The notes: generated by a model not told the origin, from the letters alone. 64,000 bases of DNA from Eutypella sp. D-1 (GCA_023313575.1 JAJTTP010000011.1:992001-1056000), one strand, 5' to 3'; positions 32,213 through 45,797 are shown, numbered from the stretch's first letter. Program-made: numbers and translations.

Positions 32213-35200
32213 CATATTCGTATCCACATAAGAAGTATCATGGCCCTAGTTACTGATGGACTCTTAAGCAGTATGATATTCGATACCTGTTCTTTATTAT
32301 CCATACCAACAAGAGTATATGAACTTCATTACCGCTGGACGTGGACAGGAACTTGACATATTATTCCTGCAATGCAAGAAATGCAAGAAGAGCTATTAAC
32401 CCTTGTGCATCTTGTACAGGCAGACTAGCGGCCAGTGACTCTTATTGGGGGCCATGCGGTTGCAACTTTTGCAATTCACCCCCGGGATATTTCCATGGCC
32501 CAGCAAAGACAGATGTTACTACATACCACTAACTTCCAAGAATGCTTATAGACCCGAGATACAAACGGGGGCCCTCTAAGCGCAATATATTGAGTGAGGC
32601 TGGATAAGCTACGTCCACTTAGTCGCTTTAACTGTTTTAAGGGATACCTCCCGGAGGTAGGTGGCCTCCCCATATCAATAGTTATACTGAAATACCAGCC
32701 TCAGATCTTCAATTTCTCTCGATATTCCACTTCCGTTTCTAATTTTCTCACCTTAGGCCTACTGGGAGAACCCCACTGGCATCGAGAAGATGTCCTCGCA
32801 GCCGAACGGATATCTGCCCCTTTCGAAATCACGATTGCCCAGATGAAGGAAAGTTCTCGGCTTCGGCTATTGCTCCTACCACCTAGCCGGACTAATAGGG
32901 GCAGGCTGAGACTGACGGAGGCTATGCCCCCTTCAGGCTGCTGCCTGTACTGGTTGGGGCTAGTCACCAGGTTGTGTTACGGAGTTGTATCGTTAGAAAC
33001 CCAAGGCCTTCTTCATTACGACGGTGAGGCCACGATTACTCCTACGAGAATACTCTGGAATAGAAATTCTCGGTTGCCGGGAGCACATCATGTCAAATAA
33101 ATCTCACAGACTACCAGACAATGTGCCGTGGCGGCTGTGATACCTTGTATGGGGGCCGTACACTGGGGAGGCGCACCTATAACCACCCTGCTATTAGGTG
33201 AGACTCAGGGGTAGGTGGGGTTGCGGGGTGTTCTGACTATTCAGGGGATGATCTCATCGTAATAGGAGGTGTGCGCAGTCATGATTCTCTGTTGCATGAC
33301 ACCCGGCACTGATTCTTCGTAATCCCTTTTCTTATAGTGACTCTCTTTTTGTTGGAACCCCCCACTTTCTGTTAGCCTCCCATGGCTTTGAATGGCCGCC
33401 CTTGATATTATGATTGATCACTGGGTGTGAATGACTAGACTTGTCACATAGTATCACCCGTCAACTTATAATGTTGGCGGGATGGCTTTGAGAATTCGCC
33501 ACTCTTACTGCCTCCGCGAATATCCGTTTGTATCCTTGAGACATCTGTTCCTAGGCAGGCAGGCATGACTACTGATTGTGCCCGCACGGGAGCGAGATGT
33601 TGGTGATACCAGCATCTGATTTTCTCAGAACGGCGGTAATTTATTGGAATCGGGTGACGAAGCTGAGGTAGGTTGTAGTATACTCGTGGTCCGTTGCGAC
33701 CCTGTGAGGCCTGAAACCAACCACTTAGGTTGCAGCTTATGATGATCACATATCACAGGCGCTCTGCAGTAGGTGATTGGTCTATCACCCGCGAGCCTAG
33801 GCCTTCACACATGATCCGCTGCACACTTGGCCCTCCCCTCTCTTCGTAGTTATGCAGGTCAAGATCAGGATACAAGAAGGCTCTCTGCCAATATGGGAGG
33901 AACCTTTCGGGGCTGAAGACCTACATTGAAGCTGAACAGAGGCGGGGGCCGCGTCTAGGCGGGTTTCACTCTAATGTGAGTTAAGAGCGGCAGGCTGAAA
34001 AGCAAGCCCACTGCAGAATTACGAGCTGCCACGCGCTGGAAACCATCACGACCTACGGCGGGGTCATGACGGGTGTTCGTGATTCGAAGGACTTCGGGGC
34101 GCCGGGGCTGCATGCAAATCGGGACCGTAGGGACGGCGGGTCGTGGGATATATACTTTCTAGGAGCGTTGCAGCATCTGCTGCTACGCTGCAACAACCTT
34201 TCCATGCGCCTGGGGGCGTCAGCGCCCGAGGGTTAGCCTCACTTCTCTCCCACGAATCACGAGCCACATCGGGGAGTAATGTCGATATCAGAGCGTAGCA
34301 GCCTGGCGTCTGTGAGCTGGTGAGCTGCATGAGGGTGGATGATCGGCCCGTAAGAGAGAATGAGGTGAGACCGCTGAACAGAACCGGTGAATGATACGAA
34401 CTGGTCTAACTAGAGCCGGCCCAGTAAGGCTGGCGAACAACGCAGGGAAAGTGTGTGATACGATAGATAGGCGCGCTGAGGCCGCAACATCGGGAATAGA
34501 CCCACTGCCACTGAGAATTGGAGCTAGGTCTCTAGCTAGAGCTGTCTTCACCCGCCAAGCAACCTCCAAAAAGGATCTCATTAATAAACATGGTAAAGAT
34601 AGTCATTGAAATATCGTCAGGATCACAGTCACGAGGCACACTCCTCACACATGTTGGCTGTGAGCCGAGTGCAACCGATCCCGCTGTCAAAGGGCCAAGA
34701 CGAGAGGAGTTTGGCTATCTTGTTCCATCGCACACAAGAGGAAGATCCGGGAGTACTTCCGGCTCCGTTAAGAGTGGGAGGGTGGCGAGCAGGTAAGCTG
34801 GATGACGTCGTGCTGGGCTGGGTTCCCTGGGCTGGACTGGAGTCGCTATACTATTTCGTAAAGTACTGGCATATCCCCTAGCTGCCTACCAAGCCTGCCT
34901 ACACACTTTCGGCTCGTGAATCAGCAGAGGGCTCCCAAATGGCAAGATCAACTGAAACATGCATTACCGCGCCGACATGGTGCGCCTGCAGCAGGGCTGT
35001 CCCGTGATCCGAATTGGGCTTGATATCCAATATCTGCTTGCGAATGGATAAAACATGTTTGATACGTAGACTCGCTATGTGGTATCGGTAGCGGTGATGG
35101 GAATTCACCTTGGAGTGACCAGAAGCACAATGGGCCATCCTATTCAGTTGCTGAACATCAAAACTGGGGGTGGTACACTAGTTAGGTGGTTGTGGTAGTA

Positions 35201-35237
35201 GCGATGGTAGGGTTGTAGTGACGATGATGAAGGAGGA

Positions 35238-35265
35238 GGAGGTGGTGTGGTGGTGGTGGTGGTGG
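35238..35265. repeat. GTG/GGT trinucleotide microsatellite
   Basis: An imperfect run of GGT/GTG units, slightly interrupted, next to GAGGAGGAGG. Non-coding. Confidence 0.8.
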
Positions 35266-35391
35266 AGTGTTCCAAGGTTCCAAGGTCAATCAATGGGCTA
35301 ATTCTAGGGTTCTACAGGTAACTAAGTATTAGCCCAGGCTTGAAACTAGGTGTAATATCTGCAAGGGCGGCTTACGGTTTGGGGGTTACCA

Positions 35392-35426
35392 GTGCCTACC
35401 TACTAAGTAGGTACCTCGGTAGGCAC
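35392..35426. repeat. Inverted repeat with TACTAAGTA loop
   Basis: Arms GTGCCTACC (35392-35400) and GGTAGGCAC (35418-35426) are exact reverse complements around a 17-base loop, itself containing AGTAGGTACC. It belongs to the TAGGTACCTA family of motifs. Confidence 0.8.
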
Positions 35427-37242
35427 TATCCATGGATGTTAATGGAACACTGTACTATGGTGTTAGGGGTTAGTCTTAACACACTGTCAAGTACCGGCGC
35501 CACAGTGGGTTGTTCTAACTATTTGCGGTATCCCTTTAGCCATTTTCGATACAAGCCTAGCTGTTTTTACTGTAGATCTAGCTGCTTTAAATTATAAACG
35601 TAACCGCTTTTAGTATAGGTTTGGTACTTTGGTTGTTTAACGCTATTTCAAGATAGGTATAGCTGAGCCAAGGGCTGTGGCGCCGATACCTGACAGTGTG
35701 TTAAAACTTTTGCCTGATACCATAGTATGGAAGTACCTACCTGCTTGTACGTATATATCTATCACATGCATTTACCTGAGTATCCATATCTATACTTCAA
35801 TACTATATGTATCTAGGTACCTATCTGTAGGTATACTTGTAACATTGGAGGTTATTCCAATCCTTGTCGTCGAATGAAGGTATTTTGCTTCTATTGTTAG
35901 AAATGCTTGAAGTAAGCTAGAACATTGGAGCTCCTCAACGCTGCCCTATGTAAACATTCAGCACCCGTAAGATAGATGCTGGAATTTGAATGATACGCGC
36001 TGGGAGGAATATGAGATCACCAATGACACCATCGAGAAACGGACAGGTCTTGAGATAACCTCACCTGTTTGGGGCACATATAGGCGTCGGGCTTGAGAAT
36101 GACAACACGGTACGGAGTATATGGCATTTGCGAAGCTGTTTCGCCTCCTACGACACCAGTCATAACAACTAAAGTCGTCGCGAAAACACCTGCAACTTTG
36201 AGGTCAAGTTGAAATAGTCGGAATTGATATCGAGCGTTGGGATGGATATTGCTTCGTAACATAGTGGGTTCTTAAAGAATTGTTGCATTAGAACTCAAAC
36301 CTCCAGGGCTCTTGTCAAGTCAGTAGCTCCGGCCTGCATTTTGTAGTATCTATATGTGTTCCGTATATGCAATGACCTCATTGTGTTAGTATAACCAACT
36401 CCGAGCACTAAATCGATGCCAAATTTCTTTCATATAACTACGGTATTTACCGACAGCGGCTTATTAATCCCGGACCGTCTTATTCATCCGAAAAGACAAC
36501 CTATATTATCTAGTTCTCTTGCTCTACAAATCACCAGAAGACGGGTAGGTATGTAAAACTTCACGGAGCAACGGATTACAAGAAATTCCCGAAGCTGCCA
36601 AGCCCGGCCAGCCGCCACCCTCAGCCCGCCGGATTTCTAAGCAGGTGGTCCGCTAGGTTCGTTTCCTGGGGTCGCGATAACCAGGAAATCATATCCAGTG
36701 GACCCGGCAACATTGACAGGAAGATTAGGAGATAAATCACGAGTCAGGTGGGCTATAACAGCGGTGGTCCATGCCCTCGATAGTCCAAATTTATGTAACT
36801 TACATATGTAAACCATCTTAAGGCGGTGCACTTTATAGATGCTGCTCTACCAGAGCTATGAGTGACAGGTTGCTAGCTCCCTTCCGTCTTCATTCAAATT
36901 CTACCCCTGGATCGACAGCTAGGTAGCTAAGCTGCTTAGACCCTCCCCTACAGTTCGGCCATCCCACATCCCACATCCCCCATCTCCCCCATCTGGACTT
37001 ATGTAGGAGGGGGCTACGTAGCCATGGCGTAGCTATTTCTCGTGTTAAAAAAGGTAACGTCAAGACTTCTATAAAGCGCATCCGCCCCCAACACTCTGGG
37101 CGCTGGCGTTTGTCCAAGACCTTATATCAGCCTAAAGAGAGGAAAACAAAACGATCACATGTTAATCCTTACGAGGTAACATAATAGTTGAACTAGAACG
37201 AGAACGAGAACGGAAAGAAAAAAGAGAGGAGAAAAAGGTCAA

Positions 37243-38100
37243 ATGGCAGGCGATAAGATTCTTGTATTTGGCGCAACGGGTCCGTCCGGGATCGTATTGC
37301 TCAGGGAGCTCCTCTTCCGCAAGCACCCCACAATAGCGTACGTCCGGACACCCTCGAAGATCCCGGCCGATCTCGCGGCCGATCCACTCCTCGAGGTGAG
37401 TTACCCAGACCTAACCGATCTCTATACGAAAGTGGCATACTGGCCTGACCTCGCGTCGTGAATCCGAGCTAACGAGACACCCACTTACCCGGGTATGCAT
37501 ATATAGATTGTGAAGGGCGACGTCAACGACGAAGAAGCGCTGTCCTCCGCCGTGGCCAAATCGCGCATGGTGGTCTCCCTCCTGGGGCCCGGAGGGCGCG
37601 AGCCGAACCCGCAGCTATACGCGGAGTTCTACGCGCGGCTGTTCCCGATCATGCGGCGCCACGGTGTGCGTCGGATCATGGCGTCGAGCACGGCGTCGGC
37701 GGACGACCCGCAGGACCGCTTCAGCCTGTCCGTGACCATCATGGTCCTCCTGGTGCGCATCTTCGTCCCGAGCGCCTACAGGGCCATGCGCGGGATTGCC
37801 GGGGCCTTCCGCGCCGAGGCGTCGGGCGGGGGTGATGGCGGCGAAGGCGCCCTCGATTGGACTGTCTTCCGTATCCCTTTGTTGCCGGGGAACCCGGACG
37901 CGGAGAGTTGGAGACGCGACCGCGACCTCGGCGCCCCCCACGTAGGCTACCCCGGCGACGGCACGCTGGGCGTGACTTTGAACCGGAGCGTTCTTGCCCG
38001 GTGGCTCGTCGATTCCGTGGAGAACGAGGAGGAGGCGAGGAGGTGGTTCGGGAAGTTTCCGGCTATTTCCGGCCCTGTGTCGAAGAAGAAGACGGCCTAG
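37243..38100 (+). CDS. NmrA-like / NAD(P)-binding atypical SDR protein, 248 aa, two exons
   Basis: Exon 1 is 37243-37395 and exon 2 is 37507-38100. The 111-nt phase-0 intron (GTGAGT...ATAG) joins PLLE to IVKGDVND. The N-terminus KILVFGATGPSGIVLLREL is a Rossmann beta-alpha-beta with the GATGxxG dinucleotide motif. A KGDVNDEEAL loop, the strand MVVSLLGPGG and RRIMASSTAS follow, as in NAD(P)H-binding atypical short-chain dehydrogenases and NmrA-type redox sensors. There is no Tyr-x-x-x-Lys catalytic pair, so catalysis is uncertain and cofactor sensing is equally possible. The protein is shorter than NmrA itself. Exon 2 is very GC-rich compared with its AT-rich surroundings, which opens a long antisense frame I do not call. 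No cluster partners are present. Confidence 0.82.
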
Positions 38101-38722
38101 AATCTCTGGCCTGTCAAGACGCTGATGCGGGATAAACCCCTTCCTCCTTACGAGCGGAGAAAGTGTCATGTGCATATATTGGTGGGAAGGGAGGGTGAGT
38201 GTGGTTACTTATAATGCAGATGCTAATTTCGTTGTATTTAATGCCTTAGATCTCTAATAACCATTTTGTCGGCATGACGCCGTTCATGGCCCTGCTGATG
38301 CGCGTGATAGCGTAGTCCATGCCAACGCTAATGTTGTTTTCCATGGTCCTGGAAGCCGCGCCAGTCGGAGCCGAGGCCGTGCCGGTAATGGCCTCTATTC
38401 CGTCTGTGATAGCATAACTATCACAGGAAATGGTAGCTGCGTAGTTCTACAGCCGCGAGGATGATGGGCTCGCGGACGCAAAGCCTTCCCCCATCTAACT
38501 ATGTACGTAGACATAGACTACAGGATACGGACAGAACTAAGTGATACAACAGGTCTGATGAATGATGTCGGCCCTGGTCCGTAGGGTGTGTGCTATGTGC
38601 TACATGGGACGAATTTAGTGTGGGATAGATATACGATTCGCCGTCATCAAGGGGGGACACAACCCTTGGCATTACCTACAACATTGTATATGGAGAGCCC
38701 CCACCTACAGTTACTGGCAGCA

Positions 38723-38749
38723 GGGGGGAACCAGGGGGGGGGGAGGGGG
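38723..38749 (+). other. G-rich tract with quadruplex potential
   Basis: Runs of 6, 10 and 5 G separated by 5 and 1 bases. The long middle run can supply two G3 blocks, so a four-run quadruplex is possible. Further G-rich tracts lie at 38872-38896, 38990-39006 and 39636-39650 on the same strand. Confidence 0.6.
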
Positions 38750-40861
38750 CATTCGGTAGAGTGATAGAGTGATTGAGTGGTATGAAGTTGTCGTCATCCG
38801 ACTTGCTAAACAAAGCTCTCATATCACACATATCTACGGATGGGCATATTCCATCATTATCACGAGGACGAGGGGGAGGGGTGCTCCTGAGAGGGGAGCA
38901 ATTAGACTAAGTACTTGAGTATTCATTACTTGATATTTGACGAGGTCTTAACAGTGCGTTCCTGATCTGACTGGCTTAAAGCATGATAAGGGGCTGGGGG
39001 AGGGGGCCTGACGACCTTACATTACATACCTACATAAGTATAGTACGTACGCAGATAGATGAGAAAACCGACTCCGGGAATCTTGGAATACCACCCTGCT
39101 TTCAAGATTGGGATCGTTAGAGCCTCGATTCGATAGACACCCTTAACTCGATTACCTTGCAGACCTCAGGATGTGTATATATATCTGTATATACTTCAGT
39201 TAGCAAAGCTGCAAATTACTTAAGCCCCTGCAGGTGCCCAGGTGGTGCTTTATACTGCCTCAGTACTATGTAGGCGGTCTGGGTGGGGTCTGGGTATGTA
39301 CCGTACTGAGTAGGAACCAGGATAGTGGGGTCCAGTTTTAGGGCTCCTCACAGTGTCTCGATCCTTCTCTACAACCGACTTTGCACGTACTGGAGACCAA
39401 GGAGACTTCTTGGTTCTGGCGGGTACATCAACCTACCATTCCGCTCTTGTTGAGGGATAGCGGGTATCCGAGCAAGATCTGCTGATGAAGCACTTATGTA
39501 CAACACCCTACATAGGGGGCTGGGCTAATTAATGATGAGCATGAACTTCTCCCAATTGGTATTTCGTCTCTAGCTTCTAAGCATATAATAGACATAACGT
39601 GACAGCCTGAGTGGGCATGGAAATGCCTGGTGTTAGGGGGGAGGGGGGGGAAGCAAGCTTCTTAGCTGTCAAGTACGAAGCACAGAAGCTTTTTATTTTT
39701 ATTTTTTTTTAACTACTGAGGTACCGACAATTCGCTGCTTCATATAGAAATTGTATAACAACCTCCATTGCCTCGAAGCCTTCACATGCGTACGTATCAC
39801 TGGAGACTAGAGACCCTCCCAGAAGAAGAATCGAGTGTAGATCGGCGACTCCCCCCTGATTCTCTGAGAACTTCTGCATGAAACTAATAAGGCGCCACTG
39901 CGAAGCTGCATGGTACAAATTATGGTATAAATTACCTGGTGTGGGCTCTGCAGGGCCTGTTGTATGATAACTACGTAGGTAAGTATCTATTTCGGTAGTA
40001 AACCCCAAACCATACCCCTATTTTACTACAACACTTTCTGCATCTAGTTGTACATACATACCTAAGTATACATATACATACAGATAGTCTGCCACCGTCT
40101 GTACCGTTTTTCATGACCCGCATGGCTAATCTTCAGTATACCCATGGGGCAGTAACGTCGGCGGCGTCGGCGGCGTCGACGCCGAGAGAGGAGGTGGCAC
40201 ATAATCGTGTGCATGTACTTTACATACCGAAGTATATACAATAACTGTTTCAACTACCAAACTACCACCACCATCACCTCCGACACAACCCTAACCAGGA
40301 GTCAGGAAATTTATGGAAGATTCTAAGGTTGTGGTGGTGGTATGCATGTCGATTACTTAGGCTCGGTACCTAGGCCTCTGCGTGGATAGGTACTTGAGGT
40401 CTTCGTATATAATATATTATGGTAGACGGTAGCCCATAAATACAACCTAGGCACTGCATCTGGGCAGCGGAGATTATTTCTAGCCTGGCTTGGCACTCTT
40501 TTAATCCCTCTCTAGTCTACTCTGTCTGGGCAGCTCTCAGGCTCTCTTCCCTCCCTTTTTACTATACCAAGTACGATACTAGAGCTCTATTCGTGGATGT
40601 ACCTTCAACCTACAATTTACATGATCCATCCTATACAGCAGCAGCATGTACACCTGGATGGATGTTCAGATGTTTTACCACATCCTACCCAAGTAGAATG
40701 TAACGCGGTATTCCAAGCCTTACACCCCCCCCCCTTCAAGGTTGTCTTGTTGGTCCCACAAACCTCTCTTCCCTGTTATTATGCCACCTTTTGATGCAGA
40801 TGCGATTCTAGACGTTAGAGCTTGTCTCATCGGTCCAGGCATTATCAAGTGACAGGCGACG

Positions 40862-40889
40862 GGCAGGCAGGCAGGCAGGCAGGCAGGCA
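40862..40889. repeat. GGCA tetranucleotide array, seven copies
   Basis: Seven exact tandem GGCA units followed by AGCA. Non-coding microsatellite in the upstream region of the HSF-type gene. Confidence 0.92.
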
Positions 40890-42411
40890 AGCAAACATGC
40901 AATTCAATTAACAGTCCAGCCCATCAGCCCAGCCCATCTTTACCATCCGGAAAAAGGAACAATTACTACTGCAACTTGGAACCGACGTTGGAGCTCTTCA
41001 GGAAGCTCACCCATGTTCACCGAATCGGGAACCGGCAGGCCTGGCAGGCTTGACTTTATACTACTTAGGTACTACCTTGTACTTGAGACAAACTACCAGT
41101 ATACATCTGGGGCATTACATCCGCGCACTATTAGCTTCTAAAGTTCTTCAGGACTCTGAACCGTGAAACCCTATGAACTAAAAACTTCACTAATACAGAA
41201 CGGATACAACTACACCTATCAGTATCGCCAATCCGTGGACTACCTAGGTACATACTACATACTCTAGACACCTATAACAGGTTAGTACCTACCTAGACAC
41301 CCTAAGCTGGTAGATGGATAAGGAGCCACCCGTGGACAAGGTTATCAGGGAGGGTTACTAGGGAGGGCTACCAGGGAAGCTAAGCAGCTAAACATCTAAA
41401 AAGCAGCTAATAGAGTTACCCGACTGGAGCTGCTGGAGCTACCTCGCACTCGTTACGAACCTTGGAAGTAGGGTACAAGAAGAACTCTATCTACTTTAGG
41501 TACTTAGGTCGGTATCTGTCTATTAACCCTGTCCACGGGTTCTACTACTTGTATGGCGACTACTACTACTACTACCACCACTCAAGCCACTACCACTACA
41601 ACTTACTCCCGAGGTCTATCTATCATTTATCATTGTTGTTAGGTATTAACTATTACTACATAAGTATTATTCTCTTGGTTTTTTCCAGGTTGGTCCCACG
41701 GGGAAGAGGAGCAAGAACAGGGACAAATCGAGAAGAATACGGATAACTACCTACCTAGGTAGACAGATTCGGATTCTGGCATTGCGATGCGGCTCCTCGA
41801 TTTACGTTTTCTACCGCAACCACTACTACCATCATCAGCATCATCACCAGCATCATTGCTACTATAACCACTACTATAACTAACCTCACTGTACTACAAC
41901 AACGACAACAAAAACAACCACCACGGTATACGCAAAATACCTACCTAGATTTACGTTAGGTTGTTAATTCGGCCACACGTTTCCCACCGGCGGACGCGTA
42001 TCATTTTTCATTCACGTTATTAAATCTTCATGCATCCCGTCATTCATCATCCATTGTCTCCCCAAGCTCCCCCATCCATGATCTATCTATCCATCTTGTC
42101 TCACCTAGCGTATACCACCACCACCACTACTACTACCTTTTTTCTTCTATTCAATGTACAGTACTAGCCTTAAGTACGTACGAAGTAATAGTAGTAGCAG
42201 AGGTAGTTGTAGTAGGTAGTCGTGGTAGTAGTACCTAGATACCTACATCCCTAGGTAGTAGTAGGACTGCTTTTTAAACTACTTAGGACGTTCTCTCCCT
42301 CCCGAAGTCCTTCTAGAGATACCTTTATCCGTTCTTCTATCTACTTTATCTAAACTACCTACTTACTTAGTTTATCTACTCGTCTATATACCTCCCCCTC
42401 CTGCCTTACCT

Positions 42412-42433
42412 CCCCCCCCCCCCTTTTTTTTTT
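42412..42433. repeat. C12T10 homopolymer pair in the leader of the HSF-type gene
   Basis: Twelve C followed by ten T about 160 bp before the start codon, in a strongly pyrimidine-rich stretch. CT-rich tracts near the transcription start are common in fungal promoters. Confidence 0.8.
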
Positions 42434-42593
42434 GACATTGGTTTTCCTTGCTAGTTCCCTGGACCGTGCGCTTCCCGAGCTCTTCCCGTACCCTTCCCGT
42501 ACCTTTCCCGTACCTACCCTTCCTTTCCGTTGCGCTTCTCCGCCAGCCCTCCCTTCCGCTTATCGCTTCGCTTGTTCGCGCGCGCGATCTCAA

Positions 42594-44708
42594 ATGGCTT
42601 CCATCGAGAGTGCGGCGCGCAATGCCGTCGGTGGCGATCTCGAAGACAGTAATATGACTTCACGAACCGTACCTATTATCACGACACCAACGCCTACACC
42701 TACCATCAAGACCTCTGCTCCCTCCCCTTCTTCTGGCGACCCTATGGACATCACTCCCAGCAACAACTCCCACAACTCCCACAACTCCAACAACTCCTCC
42801 TCTATCCCTCCCCACGTTCAGTCCGCTCAAACTTCGAGAAATAAGACACCTGATCGTGAGGGTCCCGATCCCGTCGACCGTCATAATGGCCCCTCTTCCG
42901 CCTCGAAAGATCACCTGTCTTCCAATTCCAATTCAAGGGCCATGCCCGCTCCGGCTGCCGCCGCCGCCGCCGTTCATCAACCGAAGATCGTCCAGACCGC
43001 ATTCATTCATAAGCTTTACAAGTACGTCCACTCCGTATATCCTCATTCACACGCAGGCATATGAATATGGATATGTTACTAATATACTATCGATGATAAA
43101 CATAGTATGCTCGAGGACCCGAATATACAACATCTCATAAGCTGGTCGGCCTCGGAGGAGAGCTTCGTCATGTCGCCCTCCCACGACTTCTCCAAAGTAC
43201 TCGCGTAGGTGCCATGTCGGTCGAGAGCGGTCGCACGAATTCCTGAATTCGAATTGTGATACTAAAATAAGGATGTGTATAGTCAATACTTCAAACATAC
43301 CAACATTTCATCCTTCGTGCGGCAGCTTAACATGTATGGTTTTCATAAAGGTTCGTTGATTTTTCTGTCTTTTTGTCTTTCTATCTTTCTGTCTGTCGAA
43401 GGACGTGTTCACTAATCACCAACGAACGCGGCAGTGAGCGATGTGTTTCATACTGGCAATCCAGACTCCGCATTGTGGGAGTTCAAGCATGGCAATGGCA
43501 ACTTCAAAAGGGGTGACCTAGCTGGTTTACGCGAGATCAAACGAAGAGCTTCCCGGCATGCCCTCGTCCATCGCGAGTATAACAACTCGAAGCCGACCCC
43601 TTCCCAACCCGGTACCCCAGCTGAACCCGTGCCGCCCATCCCCGACGGCTCTGATCCACGCTTAGCGAATGTGGAAAATTCTCTCTTTGAGTTGAGCTCC
43701 AGACTACAACGTAGCGAGGAGAATGCCCACTACATGCACATCAAGCAGCAGGCCATGGTGGACACCGTGAACCGTCTGCTGCAATACAACCACGAGCTGT
43801 CGCGGACCCTACTCTCCTTCGTGCCCCCGGAGAATCCAATCCATCGAGATGGTAAGGCAGCTGACATTGTGGCTTTATGCAACCTTGAAAAAAAAAAGCA
43901 ATTCGCTAATGTAGCTCTAGTAATCGCATTGCAAGGGGAGATTCAACGCCAGTCGGATCATTTCAGGTCTCTCGAGGAACCTCCCGAGCCGCCCTATTCG
44001 AGCAGAAGCCAGTACTTCGCCAATATCGATAATTCCCCTGTGTCTCCCCGGCAATTGCCTCAAGACGACCAGCGAAGGGTCGGCGTAGCTCAGTCACGCG
44101 GTGGTAATTTCCACCGTCCAACCGTGCCGTCCAATCTTTCGGTTAACTCCTCCCGTCGACCGTTCGGGTCGATCGGCGGCGGTACCGCCCCGTCTTCGCC
44201 ATCTCCACTTCGACCACAGGCGCCTCCGCCGCCTCCCGTCCCCCATCAACTTGCATCCCTTGACCCTCCTCCGGGCAGTCTGGCCAGACGCCATACTTCG
44301 GCTGATATCAGAGCACATGGCTGGCAGGCTAATCAGCCAGCCTACCCTCCACCCGGCCCTCCCTCATCACACTGGCCGCCATCTCCTGGCCGCGGGCCCA
44401 TCGAAGAGAATCGAAGGGACCCGTACGCGCAATATGCTCCCACCTCGGCCCTGCATTCCCAACCACACTCACGCCCAACAACCCCGCCTCCATTCTCGAA
44501 CGGCGTGAACGGTATCGAGGGCCTCAACAACTGGTCTTGGACATCGGCTAGCCGCGAGAACAAGAACCTGAGCGTCAAGGATAGCTCGCTGCCACCGACT
44601 AGGAGGGGCAGCATGGCGCACATCCTCAACCCAACCGACCCTACGGACCGCGATGACGATGACCCGCGTGGAGACGAGGACTACCGCAAGCGGAAGCGGG
44701 TGCAATAG
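42594..44708 (+). CDS. HSF-type transcription factor (Sfl1/Mga1-like), 622 aa, four exons
   Basis: Exons are 42594-43021, 43106-43204, 43283-43350 and 43435-44708. Introns of 84, 78 and 84 nt all fall inside the DNA-binding domain and splice in frame. The third uses a GTTCGT donor. The joined domain (about residues 132-245) reads [71 protein letters not shown] and [14 protein letters not shown], a textbook HSF fold with the recognition helix [15 protein letters not shown] leucine-rich coiled coil follows (about 272-328), suited to trimerisation, then a Pro/Ser-rich tail, ending in RKRKRVQ, a candidate nuclear signal. The N-terminal 130 residues are Ser/Asn-rich and disordered. Distance between domain and coiled coil suggests the Sfl1/Mga1 branch, which controls flocculation, filamentation and stress responses, rather than the essential Hsf1; this is inference. 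No HSE was identified. Confidence 0.9.
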
Positions 44709-45797
44709 TGCGACCCCCGCCGCCGCACCATTAAAATATCATAATCATTTTGATAGTCGGCTTGTTTTCACCGCGCCACCCTTGGTCATTACCATCAGCC
44801 GACGCAGGACGGACTTCTGATGCTGCATGTTATCGTATCATACATATACGGAGGAATATACATTTGCTGCTCCCCAATTATATTTATATTTTTTCTTTCA
44901 TTCTCGCTGCATAGAGAATCAGAAGGAGACGAGTTTAAACCAAAAAAGAGTGTCTTTTGAGTGTTGGCATTTCTGTTCGTCGACCGGACAAGATCTGTTA
45001 GGATTACGAGAACACGAAGGTGGCTTTTTCGACTTGCTTCGGCCTGTCCCGCTCGAATCGTTTTTTGAATTTCTTTTTATCACCATGACAGGCATTGTAC
45101 ATGTTTTATGATTCCCCTTCCTTCCACGATCACCTCTTATTTCCTGTGAATGCAGTCCCTGTTTTTTTTCCTGCGGGACTGTCTTTTTTTTCTCCTTTTT
45201 ATTACTGTTCCCTTTTCTGGGGTTTCCAACTAAAAGTCACTATATATCGTCTTTCCCCCTTTCTCCCTCCGAAGTTATCAGATACCATTTACCGAAAACT
45301 TGGCCGCTTATGGGCGTGGCCTAAACGTCGAGTTGAAGCCTATATCCCGTGCCAGACGGCACGGGCCGGAGGAGGTGCTCCTCCCCTGGCATGCCAATGT
45401 CCCTTATCCCTGAGAGAAGAAAAAAACCACCTCGGAACGCCTCTTCAAAAGCCAACTTCATAACCCCCCTCTGCCCCCCCTCCCCCTCTCCCCTTACCTG
45501 GTCAGCGGTTAGAGAAGAGATGAGCCCGGTATAATTCTACGCCTACGTCCATTATTGTCCAGCACTTCAACTTCTCTTACAACAGTCCTTGTCTGGGCGT
45601 AACTATGTGAACTTGTCATGAAAAACGGAACCGGGTGTAGACGACAGCATGGAGAACATCTTGCAATTCTGGACCAGATTGTCATCAAACTTCGGGTTGT
45701 TGGCGAAAGACGATATGGAGAATTGGAAAAAAGAAAAAAGGAGGTGCACGGATTCTGCATGTCGGGGTCGGCTGGGCAGAGTTCCTGGATGTAAGAC

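Larger units (their letters stand above)
31739..37242. other. Gene desert, 5.5 kb
   Basis: No convincing gene. It holds copy B of the G-rich repeat (32189), a GTG trinucleotide run (about 35238-35265), a hairpin with 9-bp arms GTGCCTACC/GGTAGGCAC (35392-35426) and one TACGGAGTA (36111-36119). Just before the NmrA-like gene, GAACGA repeats about three times (37194-37212). ORFs of up to 168 codons (32594-33100) start with GTG and show no family. Confidence 0.55.
38101..42593. other. Long intergenic region upstream of the HSF-type regulator, 4.5 kb
   Basis: No gene that I can support. It holds several G-rich tracts (38723-39650), a GGCA array, a 9-bp GTCGGCGGC repeat near 40157-40174, many TAC/CTAC runs around 41500-42260, and a C12T10 tract about 160 bp before the ATG. 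A long complex upstream region is typical of developmental regulators in filamentous fungi, and this one probably contains an extended leader. Confidence 0.55.

Noticed and set aside
36830..36865. tRNA-like D-arm on the minus strand (AGCTCTGGTAGAGC)
   Set aside because: No matching acceptor stem, anticodon arm or T-arm could be folded around it in either direction.
37615..38175. 186-codon antisense frame over the NmrA-like gene
   Set aside because: Caused by high GC in exon 2; Arg/Pro/His-rich composition and no domain.
40862..40889. Array considered as a CRISPR-like or minisatellite structure
   Set aside because: It is a simple GGCA tetranucleotide run without spacers; CRISPR arrays do not occur in fungal nuclear DNA.
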